A DNA stretch of 64,000 nucleotides from Lachnospiraceae bacterium (lineage in GTDB: Bacteria > Bacillota > Clostridia > Lachnospirales > Lachnospiraceae): NCBI GenBank assembly GCA_015057325.1, contig SVEQ01000001.1, positions 1-64,000 of the forward strand, given 5' to 3'. This document shows, one piece after another, positions 25,784 to 35,014 of this stretch (its first letter is position 1; each line of letters opens with the position of its first letter). The position numbers and the translations under genes were made by a program. Under the pieces are notes generated by a model, which saw only the letters and a program-made list of their open reading frames with translations, made no database searches and was not told where the DNA came from.

Positions 25784-27115
25784 TTGAGTGTTCAGGTGAT
25801 AAATCTAATATTGTTTGTGGTGATAATCGGTGCTGTTTTATATTGCTTTATTTTAAATCCCAAAAGAGAAAATGAAGCTGCCACGTACATAATGAATCAT
25901 TACATTTTGTTAATCGTTCTATTAATCTTTAATACTTTAAGTTTCGCATTTACCCTTAATAAACAAACAACAAAATTATATATTAAACGTCCCGCTTTCT
26001 ATGAACAGGAAAAGAGTTATTCATTTTCTGTAAATGATAAGGAGGAGGGCGGTGAGGTTGAACTTTTGGTAAACCCGGTCAAGTTAAAACCAAAAGAGGC
26101 AGAACAACTTATAAAAGATGCATTTTCCTATTTTGATGATCATTTAAAAGGGGAAAATAAAAGTCTTGAAAAAGTGACGACCGACTTAGATATTTCCTTG
26201 CCAAGAGAGCAGTTTCCTTTTGAGGTTGAAGTAAGACCTTCGGATTATCGGCTTGTAAATGAAGACGGCACAGTCAAGAATACTACGCTTTTGGAAGAAG
26301 GTTTTTCAAAGAAACAATTACAGGAGGGAATCAATACGGTTGTAAGTCTAACGCTTTCTTACGAGGATATGAGTGAAAGTAAGGATTATAAGATAACTGT
26401 TTTTGCTCGCCCTAAAAGTGAGTGGGAAGAACGGCTTGATGAGGTATCAGAACTTTTTAAAGAGACAGAGCAAAGGTCGTTATACGAAGAGGGCTTTGAG
26501 GTGCCGGCAAACTATAAGAATCTTAATATGGGTTTTGCAGATAGCGGAGATAAAAAGGCACAAGGCATTCTTGTTATAGGAATAGTTGTTGTAATTCTTC
26601 TTGTTGTAAAGGAGGCGGAGGATAAGAAAAACAATGATTTGATGCACAAAAGAAATCTGCTTTTGGCATATCCGTGGTTTGTAAATGAGTTGGTCTTGTT
26701 TTTGGGTGCAGGCATGCAGATAAAAAAGATTTTCAAAATGATGGTTGAGGACTATAAGAGAAAGTCTGAGCAAAAACAGGACTACAGACAAGGTCTTATA
26801 AGTGAACTTGTAACGGCACTTGACGATTTTGACATAGGTATGTCGGAAGGCGAGATTTATTACAGGTTGGGAAGAAGATTGAAACTTCCCTGTTATATAA
26901 AAGTGATGACTTTGTTAGAACAAAACGTTACCAAGGGCTCTAAAGGAATGGTTTCTTTATTGGAGCAGGAGGAAAGAAATGCAATGAATGAACGAATCAA
27001 TCTTGCAAAAAAGAGAGGCGAGGAGGCAGGAACAAAGTTATTAGGCCCGATGATACTGCTTCTCTTGATTGTAATGCTGATGATTATGATTCCTGCATTT
27101 TTAAGTTTTGCTTAA
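25784..27115 (+). CDS. tadC: TadC-like platform protein with a large extracytoplasmic insert
   Basis: A 443-aa protein. Two membrane segments at the N-terminus (about 5-25 and 38-60) are followed by about 190 predominantly polar, beta-rich residues (to near 260). A third segment (IVVVILLVV) leads to a T2SSF-like helical domain with WFVNELVLFLGAGMQIKKIF and a final membrane helix. Ordinary TadC proteins are about 280-320 aa and lack such a domain. The insert is probably outside the membrane, between TM2 and TM3. TTG start behind GGGAGGTGG. It may take part in pilus passage through the Gram-positive wall. Confidence 0.8.
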   Translation: MSVQVINLILFVVIIGAVLYCFILNPKRENEAATYIMNHYILLIVLLIFNTLSFAFTLNKQTTKLYIKRPAFYEQEKSYSFSVNDKEEGGEVELLVNPVKLKPKEAEQLIKDAFSYFDDHLKGENKSLEKVTTDLDISLPREQFPFEVEVRPSDYRLVNEDGTVKNTTLLEEGFSKKQLQEGINTVVSLTLSYEDMSESKDYKITVFARPKSEWEERLDEVSELFKETEQRSLYEEGFEVPANYKNLNMGFADSGDKKAQGILVIGIVVVILLVVKEAEDKKNNDLMHKRNLLLAYPWFVNELVLFLGAGMQIKKIFKMMVEDYKRKSEQKQDYRQGLISELVTALDDFDIGMSEGEIYYRLGRRLKLPCYIKVMTLLEQNVTKGSKGMVSLLEQEERNAMNERINLAKKRGEEAGTKLLGPMILLLLIVMLMIMIPAFLSFA

Positions 27116-27147
27116 AAGTATAAAACCTATGAAAGGGGGTGATTAAA

Positions 27148-27321
27148 ATGTGGGATGAATTAAAGGGATTTTTCAACGATGAATCCGGAATGGGTGTCGT
27201 GGAAATTATTCTCATCATTGTTGTGCTGATCGCTATGGTTGTCATATTTAAAGAGCAAATAACAACGCTTGTTAATAACATATGGAAATCAATAAATGAC
27301 AGCGCAAAGAAAATCTATTAG
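27148..27321 (+). CDS. flp: Flp-type major pilin
   Basis: A 57-aa pilin precursor. A short charged leader ends in NDESG, followed by MGVVE and a 20-residue hydrophobic helix. Cleavage after the Gly leaves Glu at +5, as in type IV and Flp pilins, so the TadV peptidase at the start of the operon is the likely processor. The ATG at 27148 has AGGGGG eight bases upstream; an in-frame GTG at 27139 overlaps the SD. It sits between tadC and the pseudopilin-like genes. Confidence 0.9.
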   Translation: MWDELKGFFNDESGMGVVEIILIIVVLIAMVVIFKEQITTLVNNIWKSINDSAKKIY

Positions 27322-27362
27322 TAACTGTTAACAAATTTTGGAAATGATTAGGGAGGTGTACT

Positions 27363-28823
27363 ATGAAGAACCGGGGACAAACAACAGTATTTATTTCGTT
27401 TATAATAGGTGTTTTGCTTATACTAACCTTCACTGCACTGGAGGTTGTTAGAATTCACTGTTTACGTGCGAAAATAAGAGCTGTGCTTCATAGTACACGA
27501 ACCAGCATTATGGCTGACTACAACAGAGATTTATTTGAAAGGTATCATTTACTTTTTATGGATCCGACCTATGGTACCGGAAGTGATGCAATGGTAGAGG
27601 AGAAGTTCTCGGATTATATTACAAGTTCGCTTGAAGATGACAAAGCAGTTTATTCGTGCTCGGTAGGAGAAGTTGCTCTTATAAGGAAAAAGACAATTAC
27701 AGATGATCATATGCAACTGTTAAAAAAACAGATTGCTGAATATGAGACAAAGGAAGGATTGGCAAAAAAGGCGATAGAACTTCCAAAGAATATAATTGAC
27801 AACTCTAAGGAAGTCAAAGATGCATCTGATAAAACAAAAAGAAATGCAACTGTTTTGCCGGAAGATGAAAATGCAAGCGAAGAAGAAAATCATTTTGAAA
27901 AAAACGAGGAGCATGTTGATGACCCCAGAGATGTACTAAAAAACAATTTAAGTTTGGGTGTGCTTAATCTTGTTTTGCCCGAAGGGAGTGTCGTTTCAAA
28001 GGATGCACAGGATTTTTCCGATTCGCCCTCGACAAAATATAAGGAGGAGCTCAAGGAGGAAAAAGATGCCTCATTTTCCGATGTTGGTAAGATGACACAG
28101 GCACTTGATGACATAGCAAAGGACAGTGATGGTAAAGGCAATTTTGCCACTTCAAAGTTGGCATTTTCTTCATACGTGCTGGATCATTTTTCCTATCAGG
28201 GAAAGGAGATTTCAGACAGCGTTATGAAGTGTGAGGTGGAATATATCTTAAAGGGTAAGGACAATGACTATGTCAATTTGGAGGCTGTTTTAAACGAGAT
28301 TATCTGGACAAGAATGCCGGTTAATTACATATGCCTTTTGCAGGATAACGTTAAGCAGAGCGAGGCACTTTCCCTTGCAACCGCTATATGCACAGCGACA
28401 GGCACGATGCCTATGGTTGAAATTGTTAAGCATCTTCTATTGGGATGTTGGGCATACGGGGAGTCGATATGTGAGGTTCGTGCTCTTATGCATGGCGAGA
28501 AACTGCCGTATGTAAAGACATCAGAAAAATGGAGAACTGACTTAAAGACACTTTGTGACAGCGGTGCAGTAAAAGAAGAGATGGGAATGGACTACAAGGA
28601 TTATCTGTATTTGATGTTGCTTCGAAAGGAAGGCAAAGATATAACTTATGCAAGACTTTTAGATATTATCGAAAAGAATCTGCAGCAGGAAAATAAGAAT
28701 TTATCCGTGGTTAATTTGTGCGGTGAACTGGTTTTTCAAGGAGAAATTAAAATTGGCAATTTCTTTAGGGAAGATGATGGCGAAGCATACAGTTATTATT
28801 TTGAAGAAAAGGTTAAGTATTGA
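27363..28823 (+). CDS. DUF5702-type Tad-associated pseudopilin-like protein
   Basis: A 486-aa protein starting with a short leader and one membrane helix (KNRGQTTVFISFIIGVLLIL), the TadE/TadG-style N-terminus. Next comes an ALEVVR...AKIRAVLHSTRTSIMADYNRDLFERYHLLFMD-type region, which I recall as DUF5702. The middle (about 125-240) is charged and low in hydrophobicity, probably extended outside the cell. The C-terminal half is helical. Gram-positive Tad loci commonly carry this family. Probable minor pilus or export component; function not established. SD GGGAGGTG. Confidence 0.75.
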   Translation: MKNRGQTTVFISFIIGVLLILTFTALEVVRIHCLRAKIRAVLHSTRTSIMADYNRDLFERYHLLFMDPTYGTGSDAMVEEKFSDYITSSLEDDKAVYSCSVGEVALIRKKTITDDHMQLLKKQIAEYETKEGLAKKAIELPKNIIDNSKEVKDASDKTKRNATVLPEDENASEEENHFEKNEEHVDDPRDVLKNNLSLGVLNLVLPEGSVVSKDAQDFSDSPSTKYKEELKEEKDASFSDVGKMTQALDDIAKDSDGKGNFATSKLAFSSYVLDHFSYQGKEISDSVMKCEVEYILKGKDNDYVNLEAVLNEIIWTRMPVNYICLLQDNVKQSEALSLATAICTATGTMPMVEIVKHLLLGCWAYGESICEVRALMHGEKLPYVKTSEKWRTDLKTLCDSGAVKEEMGMDYKDYLYLMLLRKEGKDITYARLLDIIEKNLQQENKNLSVVNLCGELVFQGEIKIGNFFREDDGEAYSYYFEEKVKY

Positions 28824-28936
28824 TTTTGCGATTTACAAAACTCTTACACTACTGAACGTTTTGACGTAATACCCCAAATACAAAAATCTCCAAGTACAAG
28901 CAGTCGGTTTTGTAAGGGTTTTTGTAAGTCGCAAAA
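28824..28936 (+). promoter_or_regulatory. Long intercistronic hairpin inside the Tad operon
   Basis: The arm 28824-28847, which begins right after the upstream stop codon, pairs with 28912-28936. The match is near perfect over about 24 bp (TTTTGCGA, TTACAAAA and CTTAC blocks). The 3' arm ends inside the SD of the next gene (AAAAGGAGGG, 28933-28942). It is not a terminator, since no T-run follows. It may be an RNA-processing, stability or translation-control element. Confidence 0.65.
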
Positions 28937-28947
28937 GGAGGGATAGT

Positions 28948-29688
28948 ATGAATAATAAAGGTTCGGCTACGGTTGAAGCGTGTATAGCCTTGCCGCTTTT
29001 CTTGTTTTTTCTGTTATTTGTCTATTTGATTGGTGCACTTATTTATTCGGATGCATGTATTCATCAAAGTCTTTGTGATGCGGCAGTTGAGAGTTCAAAA
29101 TACTGTTATCTTGAAAGCAGAATAAGAGATAGCGATGATGTAAGTGCAATATGCACAGGTGTCCTATATACGAAATTTCAAAAATACATAGAAGATGAAA
29201 AGGTGGTAGATAAGGTTGTTGCCGGCGGAAGAAGGGGGATAATTGTAACGACTCTTCCGGACACAGCAGATAAAAAAGTATTTATTGCTAATGCATCGTA
29301 TATCGTTAATGTTTCCGTTCCGGTCATAGGTTCATTTGCTATGCCGCGAAATATCAAGGTAAAGCAAAAGGCATTTTTGGGATATGGGAAAGGGGATGTA
29401 GATGAGGCGGATTACTATGTCTATGTAACACCTAATGAGTCGGTTTATCATTTAAGCAGAGGATGCAGCCATTTAAATATTTCCATACAGGAAAGAAGCA
29501 GCCACGGCAGTCTCAAACCTTGTGCGTTTTGTATGAACAAAAAGAAGGATAAAGGGAAGTTTTATGTCGCAAAAACGGGGGATGTTTATCATACAAATCC
29601 TGATTGTTTGGGGCTTAAGAGGACGGTTATGAGAGTTAGAAAAAGTTCTGTGGCGGGATTGGGTCCCTGCTCGCGTTGTGGCAGATAA
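28948..29688 (+). CDS. TadE-like pseudopilin with two C-terminal Cys-knuckle modules
   Basis: A 246-aa protein. The N-terminus MNNKGSATVEACIALPLFLF is the TadE/pseudopilin pattern: Gly, then Glu at +5 after a possible cleavage, then a membrane helix. After about 110 extracytoplasmic residues come two similar modules. Each has VYHxxxxC followed by a helix and PCxxC (the first ends KPCAFC, the second GPCSRC), a pattern seen as a small metal- or ligand-binding tail in other exported clostridial proteins. This fusion may tether the pilus tip or base. SD AAAAGGAGGG overlaps the hairpin described above. Confidence 0.75.
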   Translation: MNNKGSATVEACIALPLFLFFLLFVYLIGALIYSDACIHQSLCDAAVESSKYCYLESRIRDSDDVSAICTGVLYTKFQKYIEDEKVVDKVVAGGRRGIIVTTLPDTADKKVFIANASYIVNVSVPVIGSFAMPRNIKVKQKAFLGYGKGDVDEADYYVYVTPNESVYHLSRGCSHLNISIQERSSHGSLKPCAFCMNKKKDKGKFYVAKTGDVYHTNPDCLGLKRTVMRVRKSSVAGLGPCSRCGR

Positions 29689-29698
29689 GGGGGAAATA

Positions 29699-29941
29699 AT
29701 GAAAAGAAGAAACAAAGGTAGTGCGGTTGTTGAAATGACGCTTTTGATACCAATAATACTTGGTTGTGTGGTTATGTATATCAATATGATTTTAACGTTG
29801 ATTGATAAGAGTAACCTGGCAGATGAGACTTCAACGGTGCGATACGGGGAAGATGAAAATATCTCAAATGAGTTAAGGAGGTGGCAGTTAATTGCAGATG
29901 GAATACATACGGGAGGGAATGAAGAAGTATCTGGTAACTAG
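29699..29941 (+). CDS. Short TadE/TadG-like pseudopilin
   Basis: An 80-aa protein with leader MKRRNKGSAVVEM, then a membrane helix and a short polar tail. Gly followed by Glu at +5 fits prepilin-peptidase processing. The ATG at 29699 follows GGGGGAAA, so the longer GTG frame from 29678 is unlikely. It overlaps the next gene by about 50 bp. Confidence 0.75.
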   Translation: MKRRNKGSAVVEMTLLIPIILGCVVMYINMILTLIDKSNLADETSTVRYGEDENISNELRRWQLIADGIHTGGNEEVSGN

Positions 29942-31178
29942 TTGGGATGGTGAGGAGTGTTCTAACTATGAGTTTGAACTCTTTATGCATTGTAAGGTTG
30001 ACGGTTTCTTGCCTGTGGCAGTTAAGCAGATCAATGAAGATGTAAAACTCTATTATGCGATGGGGCATGGAGTAAGTTTGTCATCATCACTTTCTCATAT
30101 GACGCTCTCAATAAAACGCGTTAAATGCATGGTAAACAGTATCAGAAAAATGTGGGAGACTTGCGAGGAATATTTGCTTGATCCGTTGTCGGTAGTGTAT
30201 GACCCAAAGTGGGTATTTGTCGATGTGACTTCGGGAGAATTATCGTTTATTTATTATCCGGGTAAAGCAGGAAATGATAAGGAAATTAAGGATTTTCTGG
30301 CTTTGCTTTTGCAAAATGTGGACAAGAAGCATGAAGAAGGCATGTTATATCTTTTGAAGTTTTACAATCAGGTGACGGAGGAAGGTTATAATGTCGAGGA
30401 ACAAGAGTATTCTCAAGTAATTGAAGAAAACAAAGAAGATGAGCAAAATCAGATGCAAAACATTATACCTGAAGAAGAGCCGTTTGTCGTAAAGGAGAAG
30501 AAAAACAATAAGAGAAAGTTAAGTATTCGTTTTCATGAGGTCACAAAAAAACTGATGATAGTTGTGGCTGTTTTTGACGTGCTCATGCTTATCGGACTTT
30601 GTCTTAACATTTTGACTTATGAAAAGATGGGATATCTTTTTGTAGGGCTTGCAGTGCTTATAGCGATGAGTATCATTTACATGCAGATTGACACCGAAGA
30701 GACACCTGAAGAAATGATGGAGGAGTATTGGAATCATAATACGAAAAAAACGGATGAGGAACTGCCGGCAGTTATTGATGATGACACAACAGGAAATGAA
30801 GAAATATATAGCGGTGAAACGGTCCTTTTGTCGGTTTATGAAGAAGAGAAAACTACTGTAAAAGAATTAACCCATGGCAATATCTGTCTTAAACCTTTCA
30901 ACAACGAAAGACTTAAACCTGTGTGTTTTGGACATAAAAGCGTCGTCGTCGGTTCGATGGAGGAAGGGTGTGATTATAGACTTAATGAAAAAGGTATAAG
31001 CCGAATGCATGCAAAGCTTATGGACAGGGAGGATGGAGCGTATCTTATCGACTTAAATTCCACTAACGGAACATACTTAAATGGGGAACTTGTAACCCCC
31101 GGAACAGACTACAAAATTGACGAGGGAGATATGATCTCATTTGGTGAGAGCGAGTTTTTTGTAGCCTATGAAAATTAG
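29892..31178 (+). CDS. DUF6382-FHA domain protein
   Basis: A 428-aa protein closing the Tad operon. The N-terminal domain (about 10-170) resembles the domain annotated DUF6382 in Lachnospiraceae Tad loci (recalled, not searched). A charged region and two membrane segments follow (about 222-242 and 247-267). The C-terminal FHA domain (about 335-428) has VVGSMEEGCDYRL, ISRMHAKL and LNSTNGTYLNG, the phosphothreonine-binding pattern. It probably links Ser/Thr phosphorylation to the pilus. The TTG start at 29892 sits eight bases after AAGGAGGTG; ATGs at 29898 and 29919 are alternatives. Confidence 0.8.
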   Translation: MQMEYIREGMKKYLVTSWDGEECSNYEFELFMHCKVDGFLPVAVKQINEDVKLYYAMGHGVSLSSSLSHMTLSIKRVKCMVNSIRKMWETCEEYLLDPLSVVYDPKWVFVDVTSGELSFIYYPGKAGNDKEIKDFLALLLQNVDKKHEEGMLYLLKFYNQVTEEGYNVEEQEYSQVIEENKEDEQNQMQNIIPEEEPFVVKEKKNNKRKLSIRFHEVTKKLMIVVAVFDVLMLIGLCLNILTYEKMGYLFVGLAVLIAMSIIYMQIDTEETPEEMMEEYWNHNTKKTDEELPAVIDDDTTGNEEIYSGETVLLSVYEEEKTTVKELTHGNICLKPFNNERLKPVCFGHKSVVVGSMEEGCDYRLNEKGISRMHAKLMDREDGAYLIDLNSTNGTYLNGELVTPGTDYKIDEGDMISFGESEFFVAYEN

Positions 31179-31211
31179 GGGCTTTATTTTTCCGAAAATA
31201 TCCGATTATTG

Positions 31212-31240
31212 TTGTAAAAATGTTGGTTTTCAGATATACT
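31212..31240 (+). promoter_or_regulatory. Predicted promoter for the flavodoxin/SCP2 gene
   Basis: TTGTAA (31212-31217), a 17-base spacer and TATACT (31235-31240). It overlaps the ATG at 31220, which therefore cannot be the start. Confidence 0.6.
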
Positions 31241-31261
31241 TATATAGGATATGCTTATTTC

Positions 31262-32350
31262 ATGCAATCGGAGGTGAGAATTACGAAAATCAATATTTAC
31301 TACGGCGGAAGAGGTCTACTTGAGGACCCGACAATTTACGTAATTAATAAGATGACGGAGGTGTTAAAGGACCTTCGTGTTGAAGTAGAAAGATATAATA
31401 TTTTCGAGGACAAGAATGCAATTGCAACATTGCCTTCTACACTTAAGGGAGTAGATGGAGTAATTCTTGCAACTACGGTTGAATGGTTTGGTATCGGCGG
31501 TTACATGCAGGAGTTTCTTGATATGTGCTGGCTGTATGCAGACAAGCATGAATTAAGCAGTGTATATATGCTTCCGGTTGTAATGGCAACCACCTATGGA
31601 GAAAGAGACGCGGAGCTCAGTCTTGTTAAGGCATGGGAGACATTAGGCGGTATTCCGACAACGGGACTTGTTGCTTATGTCGAAAACCTTGATGAGTTTG
31701 AGAAGAATGAAAGCTATCTTAAGATTATAGAGAGAAAAACGGAGACTTTATACAGAACCATTTCTCAAAAAAGTGAGAGTCTCCCGACAAGTAACCTTGC
31801 TGTTAAGACCAACATTTTAAAGACGCGTACAATTGAACTTACCCCTGCAGAGAGCGAGCAGCTTTCTAAGTTTGTAAGTGACGAGACATACGTTAAGCAG
31901 CAGAAAGAGGACATAGAGGAATTGTCTGCTATGTTTAAGAAGATGCTTCGTCCGGAGATGGAAGAGCAGGAATTACAAGAGGAAGAAGATGAGCCTGAAG
32001 AGTCAGATCATCAGTTTGACAGAGAAAAGAGAGACGATTCGCCTAATGACAAATACATCAAGGCATTTACGAATAATTATCATCCGGCTTCGGATTTCTC
32101 AGCCTCATATGCGATTATAATTACAGATGAGAATAGAATATTACACATTGAAGCGTTGCCGGATAAGGTGAAAGCATTTTATGCCGCTGCCGAGGAGGCA
32201 GATGTTACTCTTCGCACCACGACAAGATCACTTGATGATATTCTGCAGGGCAAGACAACATTTCAGCGTGGATTTATGGCAGGAGAGATTTCTGTAAAAG
32301 GAAAGATCAAGACATTGAGAATGATGGACGAATTGTTTACATTTTCTTGA
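31262..32350 (+). CDS. Flavodoxin-like protein with C-terminal SCP2-like domain
   Basis: Residues about 8-180 form a flavodoxin/FMN-reductase-like fold (NIYYGGRGLLEDP, then VDGVILATTVEWFGIGGYMQEFLD, PVVMATTYGERDAE). An acidic linker follows. The last 110 residues (about 250 on) match the SCP2 sterol-carrier fold: YAIIITDENRILHIEA and ILQGKTTFQRGFMAGEISVKGKI. Substrate unknown; possibly an electron-transfer or lipid-associated protein. The SD GGAGGTGAG (31270-31278) is placed for a start at 31283, which reads ACG, where homologues (from memory) begin MKINIYYGGRG. The ATG at 31262 has no SD. Confidence 0.75.
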   Translation: MQSEVRITKINIYYGGRGLLEDPTIYVINKMTEVLKDLRVEVERYNIFEDKNAIATLPSTLKGVDGVILATTVEWFGIGGYMQEFLDMCWLYADKHELSSVYMLPVVMATTYGERDAELSLVKAWETLGGIPTTGLVAYVENLDEFEKNESYLKIIERKTETLYRTISQKSESLPTSNLAVKTNILKTRTIELTPAESEQLSKFVSDETYVKQQKEDIEELSAMFKKMLRPEMEEQELQEEEDEPEESDHQFDREKRDDSPNDKYIKAFTNNYHPASDFSASYAIIITDENRILHIEALPDKVKAFYAAAEEADVTLRTTTRSLDDILQGKTTFQRGFMAGEISVKGKIKTLRMMDELFTFS

Positions 32351-32381
32351 TTATCGAAAGTAGCAGTTAGGAAGTGAAGTA

Positions 32382-34013
32382 ATGGCATATCAAGCCTTAT
32401 ACCGTAAATGGAGACCTGACGGTTTTGAAGAGGTGAAAGGTCAGGAACATATAGTTACCACACTTAAGAATCAGATTACGCATGACCGTATCGGACATGC
32501 GTATATCTTTCGTGGGACAAGAGGTACCGGTAAGACTACGGTTGCAAGAATATTTGCAAAGGCAGTCAATTGTGAGCATCCGTTAGAGGATGGCAGTCCA
32601 TGTAATGAATGTGCGTCCTGCAAGGCGATATCTTCGGGTAGTTCGTTAAATGTCAGGGAGATAGATGCGGCCTCTAATAACGGAATAGATAACATCAGAG
32701 AGATACGTGATGATGTGCAGTACTCTCCGACAGAGGGAAAGTACAAGGTCTACATCATTGACGAGGCACACCAGATTCAGGGTCCTGCATTTAATGCCTT
32801 GTTAAAAACCCTTGAAGAGCCACCGTCATACGTTATTTTCATAATGGCAACTACGGATTCGCACAAGATTCCGATTACAATATTATCAAGGTGTCAGAAG
32901 TACGATTTCAGACGAATCAGCATTGATACGATATATGACAGACTGATGGATTTGTTAAACCGCGAGGGAATCGAGGCCGAAGAGAAGGCAATAAAATATA
33001 TTGCCAAAACCGCTGACGGTTCAATGCGTGATGCGTTAAGTTTACTTGACCAGTGTATTTCGTTTTACTTAGGTGAGAAGCTTACCTATGACAACGTGCT
33101 TGAGGTTTTGGGTGTCGTTGATATTGATGTCTTTAACCGTTTAACCGACGAGGTTGTCAAAGGTAACACGATGGCAGCGCTCGAGGTGATTGATGAAGTT
33201 GTATGGCAGGGAAGAGAGCTTACGCAGTTTGTCACAGACTATACATGGTATATGCGTAATCTTATGCTTATTAAGGTTTCAGACGGAGTTACGGATCAAC
33301 TTGATTTATCTTCCGATAATCTTGAAAGCATGAAGGGTGTTGCACAGTCTGTGGAGATGAATGCGCTAATGCGTTACATCCGCATTTTCTCAGAGCTTTC
33401 CAATAATTTAAGATATGCGGCACAGAAGAGAGTTGCACTTGAGCTTGCGGTTATAAGACTTACGACACCGCAGATGGAGATTGATGAGGACTCGATACTT
33501 GAACGTATCAGAAGTTTGGAGAAAAAGATAGAGGAAAGCGGATACGACCTTTCCAAAGAACAGTGGGCAGCACTTGTTGAAAACAGAAAGCAGGAAGTTG
33601 CCGTCAAAGAGGAAACACCTTCTATTGACAGAGAGGAAGTACTTAAAAGAGAGTTAACTCCCGCTCAGTATGAAGACATGGGACGCATCGTGGAGAGCAT
33701 CAAAGAGATACAAAGAGATGAGGAATCCCAGGGAGTTCTTGGCAAGGGAACGATGAGCATGCTTCGATATGCAAGTATCAATGTAGGAGCAGATCATAGT
33801 TCAATCGTATTATCCTTTGATCACTCGACAGAGGGTGATATGGCTTATATAAGACTTAGCGAGGAGAAGAATATAACCACGTTAAGAAGCCTTGTCGGAG
33901 ATAGAACAGGCAAAGATGTTCAGATAACATGTCAGCAGAAGAACAGCTTGAAAGAGGAAGATTTGCACAGTATCAATCTCAGCAAGATTAATATGACAAT
34001 AAGAGAAGAATAA
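32382..34013 (+). CDS. dnaX: DNA polymerase III gamma/tau subunit
   Basis: Clamp-loader ATPase of the replisome. The 543-aa protein has Walker A FRGTRGTGKTT (about residues 44-54), the four-cysteine zinc site (C-x8-C-x2-C-x2-C around CEHPLEDGSPCNECASC), Walker B YIIDEAHQ and sensor 1 IMATTDSHKIP. The tau-like C-terminal part is about 170 residues. It starts the dnaX-ybaB-recR block usual in bacteria; ybaB follows after 28 bp. No convincing programmed frameshift site was found. Confidence 0.97.
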   Translation: MAYQALYRKWRPDGFEEVKGQEHIVTTLKNQITHDRIGHAYIFRGTRGTGKTTVARIFAKAVNCEHPLEDGSPCNECASCKAISSGSSLNVREIDAASNNGIDNIREIRDDVQYSPTEGKYKVYIIDEAHQIQGPAFNALLKTLEEPPSYVIFIMATTDSHKIPITILSRCQKYDFRRISIDTIYDRLMDLLNREGIEAEEKAIKYIAKTADGSMRDALSLLDQCISFYLGEKLTYDNVLEVLGVVDIDVFNRLTDEVVKGNTMAALEVIDEVVWQGRELTQFVTDYTWYMRNLMLIKVSDGVTDQLDLSSDNLESMKGVAQSVEMNALMRYIRIFSELSNNLRYAAQKRVALELAVIRLTTPQMEIDEDSILERIRSLEKKIEESGYDLSKEQWAALVENRKQEVAVKEETPSIDREEVLKRELTPAQYEDMGRIVESIKEIQRDEESQGVLGKGTMSMLRYASINVGADHSSIVLSFDHSTEGDMAYIRLSEEKNITTLRSLVGDRTGKDVQITCQQKNSLKEEDLHSINLSKINMTIREE

Positions 34014-34041
34014 TAGATTATTTAACAGGAGGACATTTAAA

Positions 34042-34392
34042 ATGGCAAAGCGCGGAGGTTTCCCCGGAGGAATGCCCGGAAACATGAACAATTTGATGAA
34101 GCAGGCTCAGAGAATGCAGAAGCAGATGGAAGAGCAGGCAAAAGCACTTGAGGAAAAGACCTATGAGGCATCAGCAGGTGGCGGTGCAGTTAAGGTTGTT
34201 ATATCAGGTACAAAGGAAATCACAGAGATTCATTTGGATCCGGATATTGTAGATCCTGATGATGTTGAAACACTTGAAGATGCAATAATTGCTGCAGTTA
34301 ACGAGGCAATTCGCATGCAGGATGAGGATCAGAGTTCCCAGATGGCCAAGATAACCGGCGGCATGGGTGGATTGGGAGGATTTCCGTTCTAA
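34042..34392 (+). CDS. YbaB/EbfC nucleoid-associated protein
   Basis: A 116-aa DNA-binding protein encoded between dnaX and recR, as in most bacteria. The core has [19 protein letters not shown], a helix that forms the dimer, and [21 protein letters not shown]. Gly/Phe-rich ends (GGFPGGMPG at the N-terminus, [11 protein letters not shown] at the C-terminus) are typical. SD GGAGGA. The stop overlaps the recR start by one base (TAATG), so translation is coupled. Confidence 0.95.
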   Translation: MAKRGGFPGGMPGNMNNLMKQAQRMQKQMEEQAKALEEKTYEASAGGGAVKVVISGTKEITEIHLDPDIVDPDDVETLEDAIIAAVNEAIRMQDEDQSSQMAKITGGMGGLGGFPF

Positions 34393-34988
34393 TGGAACTA
34401 TACAGTGAACAGGTTAATCGTTTAACTGAAGAATTGGGAAGGCTTCCGGGAATAGGAAGCAAATCCGCACAGAGACTGGCATATCACATCATCAATATGC
34501 CGAAAGACCAGGTGAAAGCATTAGCAGGTGCGATAGTAGATGCCAAAGAAAATGTTTGCTATTGCAAGGAGTGTTACACATTGACAGATAAGGAGATATG
34601 TCCTATCTGCGCATCTAACACAAGGGACCATTCTACTATTATGGTGGTTGAGACGCCCAGAGACCTTAATGCGTATGAAAAGACAGGTAAATACGATGGG
34701 GTTTATCATGTCTTACACGGTGCAATCTCACCAAAGCTTGGTATCGGGCAGGATGATATCAAATTAAAGGAGCTTATAGTCAGATTACGTGGTGATGTAA
34801 ATGAGCTGATTATAGCGACAAACTCCGGTGTTGAGGGTGAAATAACAGCAATGTATATAAGCAAACTCGTGAAACCTACGGGTATTAAGGTTACACGAAT
34901 TGCTTCGGGAATTCCCGTTGGGGGAGATTTGGAGTACATTGATGAAGTGACGCTGCTTAGAGCACTTGAAGGAAGAGTTGATATGTAG
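34392..34988 (+). CDS. recR: Recombination mediator protein RecR
   Basis: A 198-aa repair protein that helps load RecA onto gapped DNA with RecF and RecO. It has helix-hairpin-helix [19 protein letters not shown], the Cys4 zinc finger [18 protein letters not shown], and a Toprim domain starting [20 protein letters not shown]. The C-terminal [17 protein letters not shown] is a family signature. Standard length. Confidence 0.97.
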   Translation: MELYSEQVNRLTEELGRLPGIGSKSAQRLAYHIINMPKDQVKALAGAIVDAKENVCYCKECYTLTDKEICPICASNTRDHSTIMVVETPRDLNAYEKTGKYDGVYHVLHGAISPKLGIGQDDIKLKELIVRLRGDVNELIIATNSGVEGEITAMYISKLVKPTGIKVTRIASGIPVGGDLEYIDEVTLLRALEGRVDM

Positions 34989-35014
34989 CAACTAAGAGAA
35001 AGGAAGGTATTAGT

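Noticed and set aside
33500..33560. Possible dnaX programmed frameshift at GAGAAAAAGATAG
   Set aside because: Only five A residues precede the G, so it is not a proper A-AAA-AAG slippery site, and no SD-like stimulator or stem at the right distance was evident.
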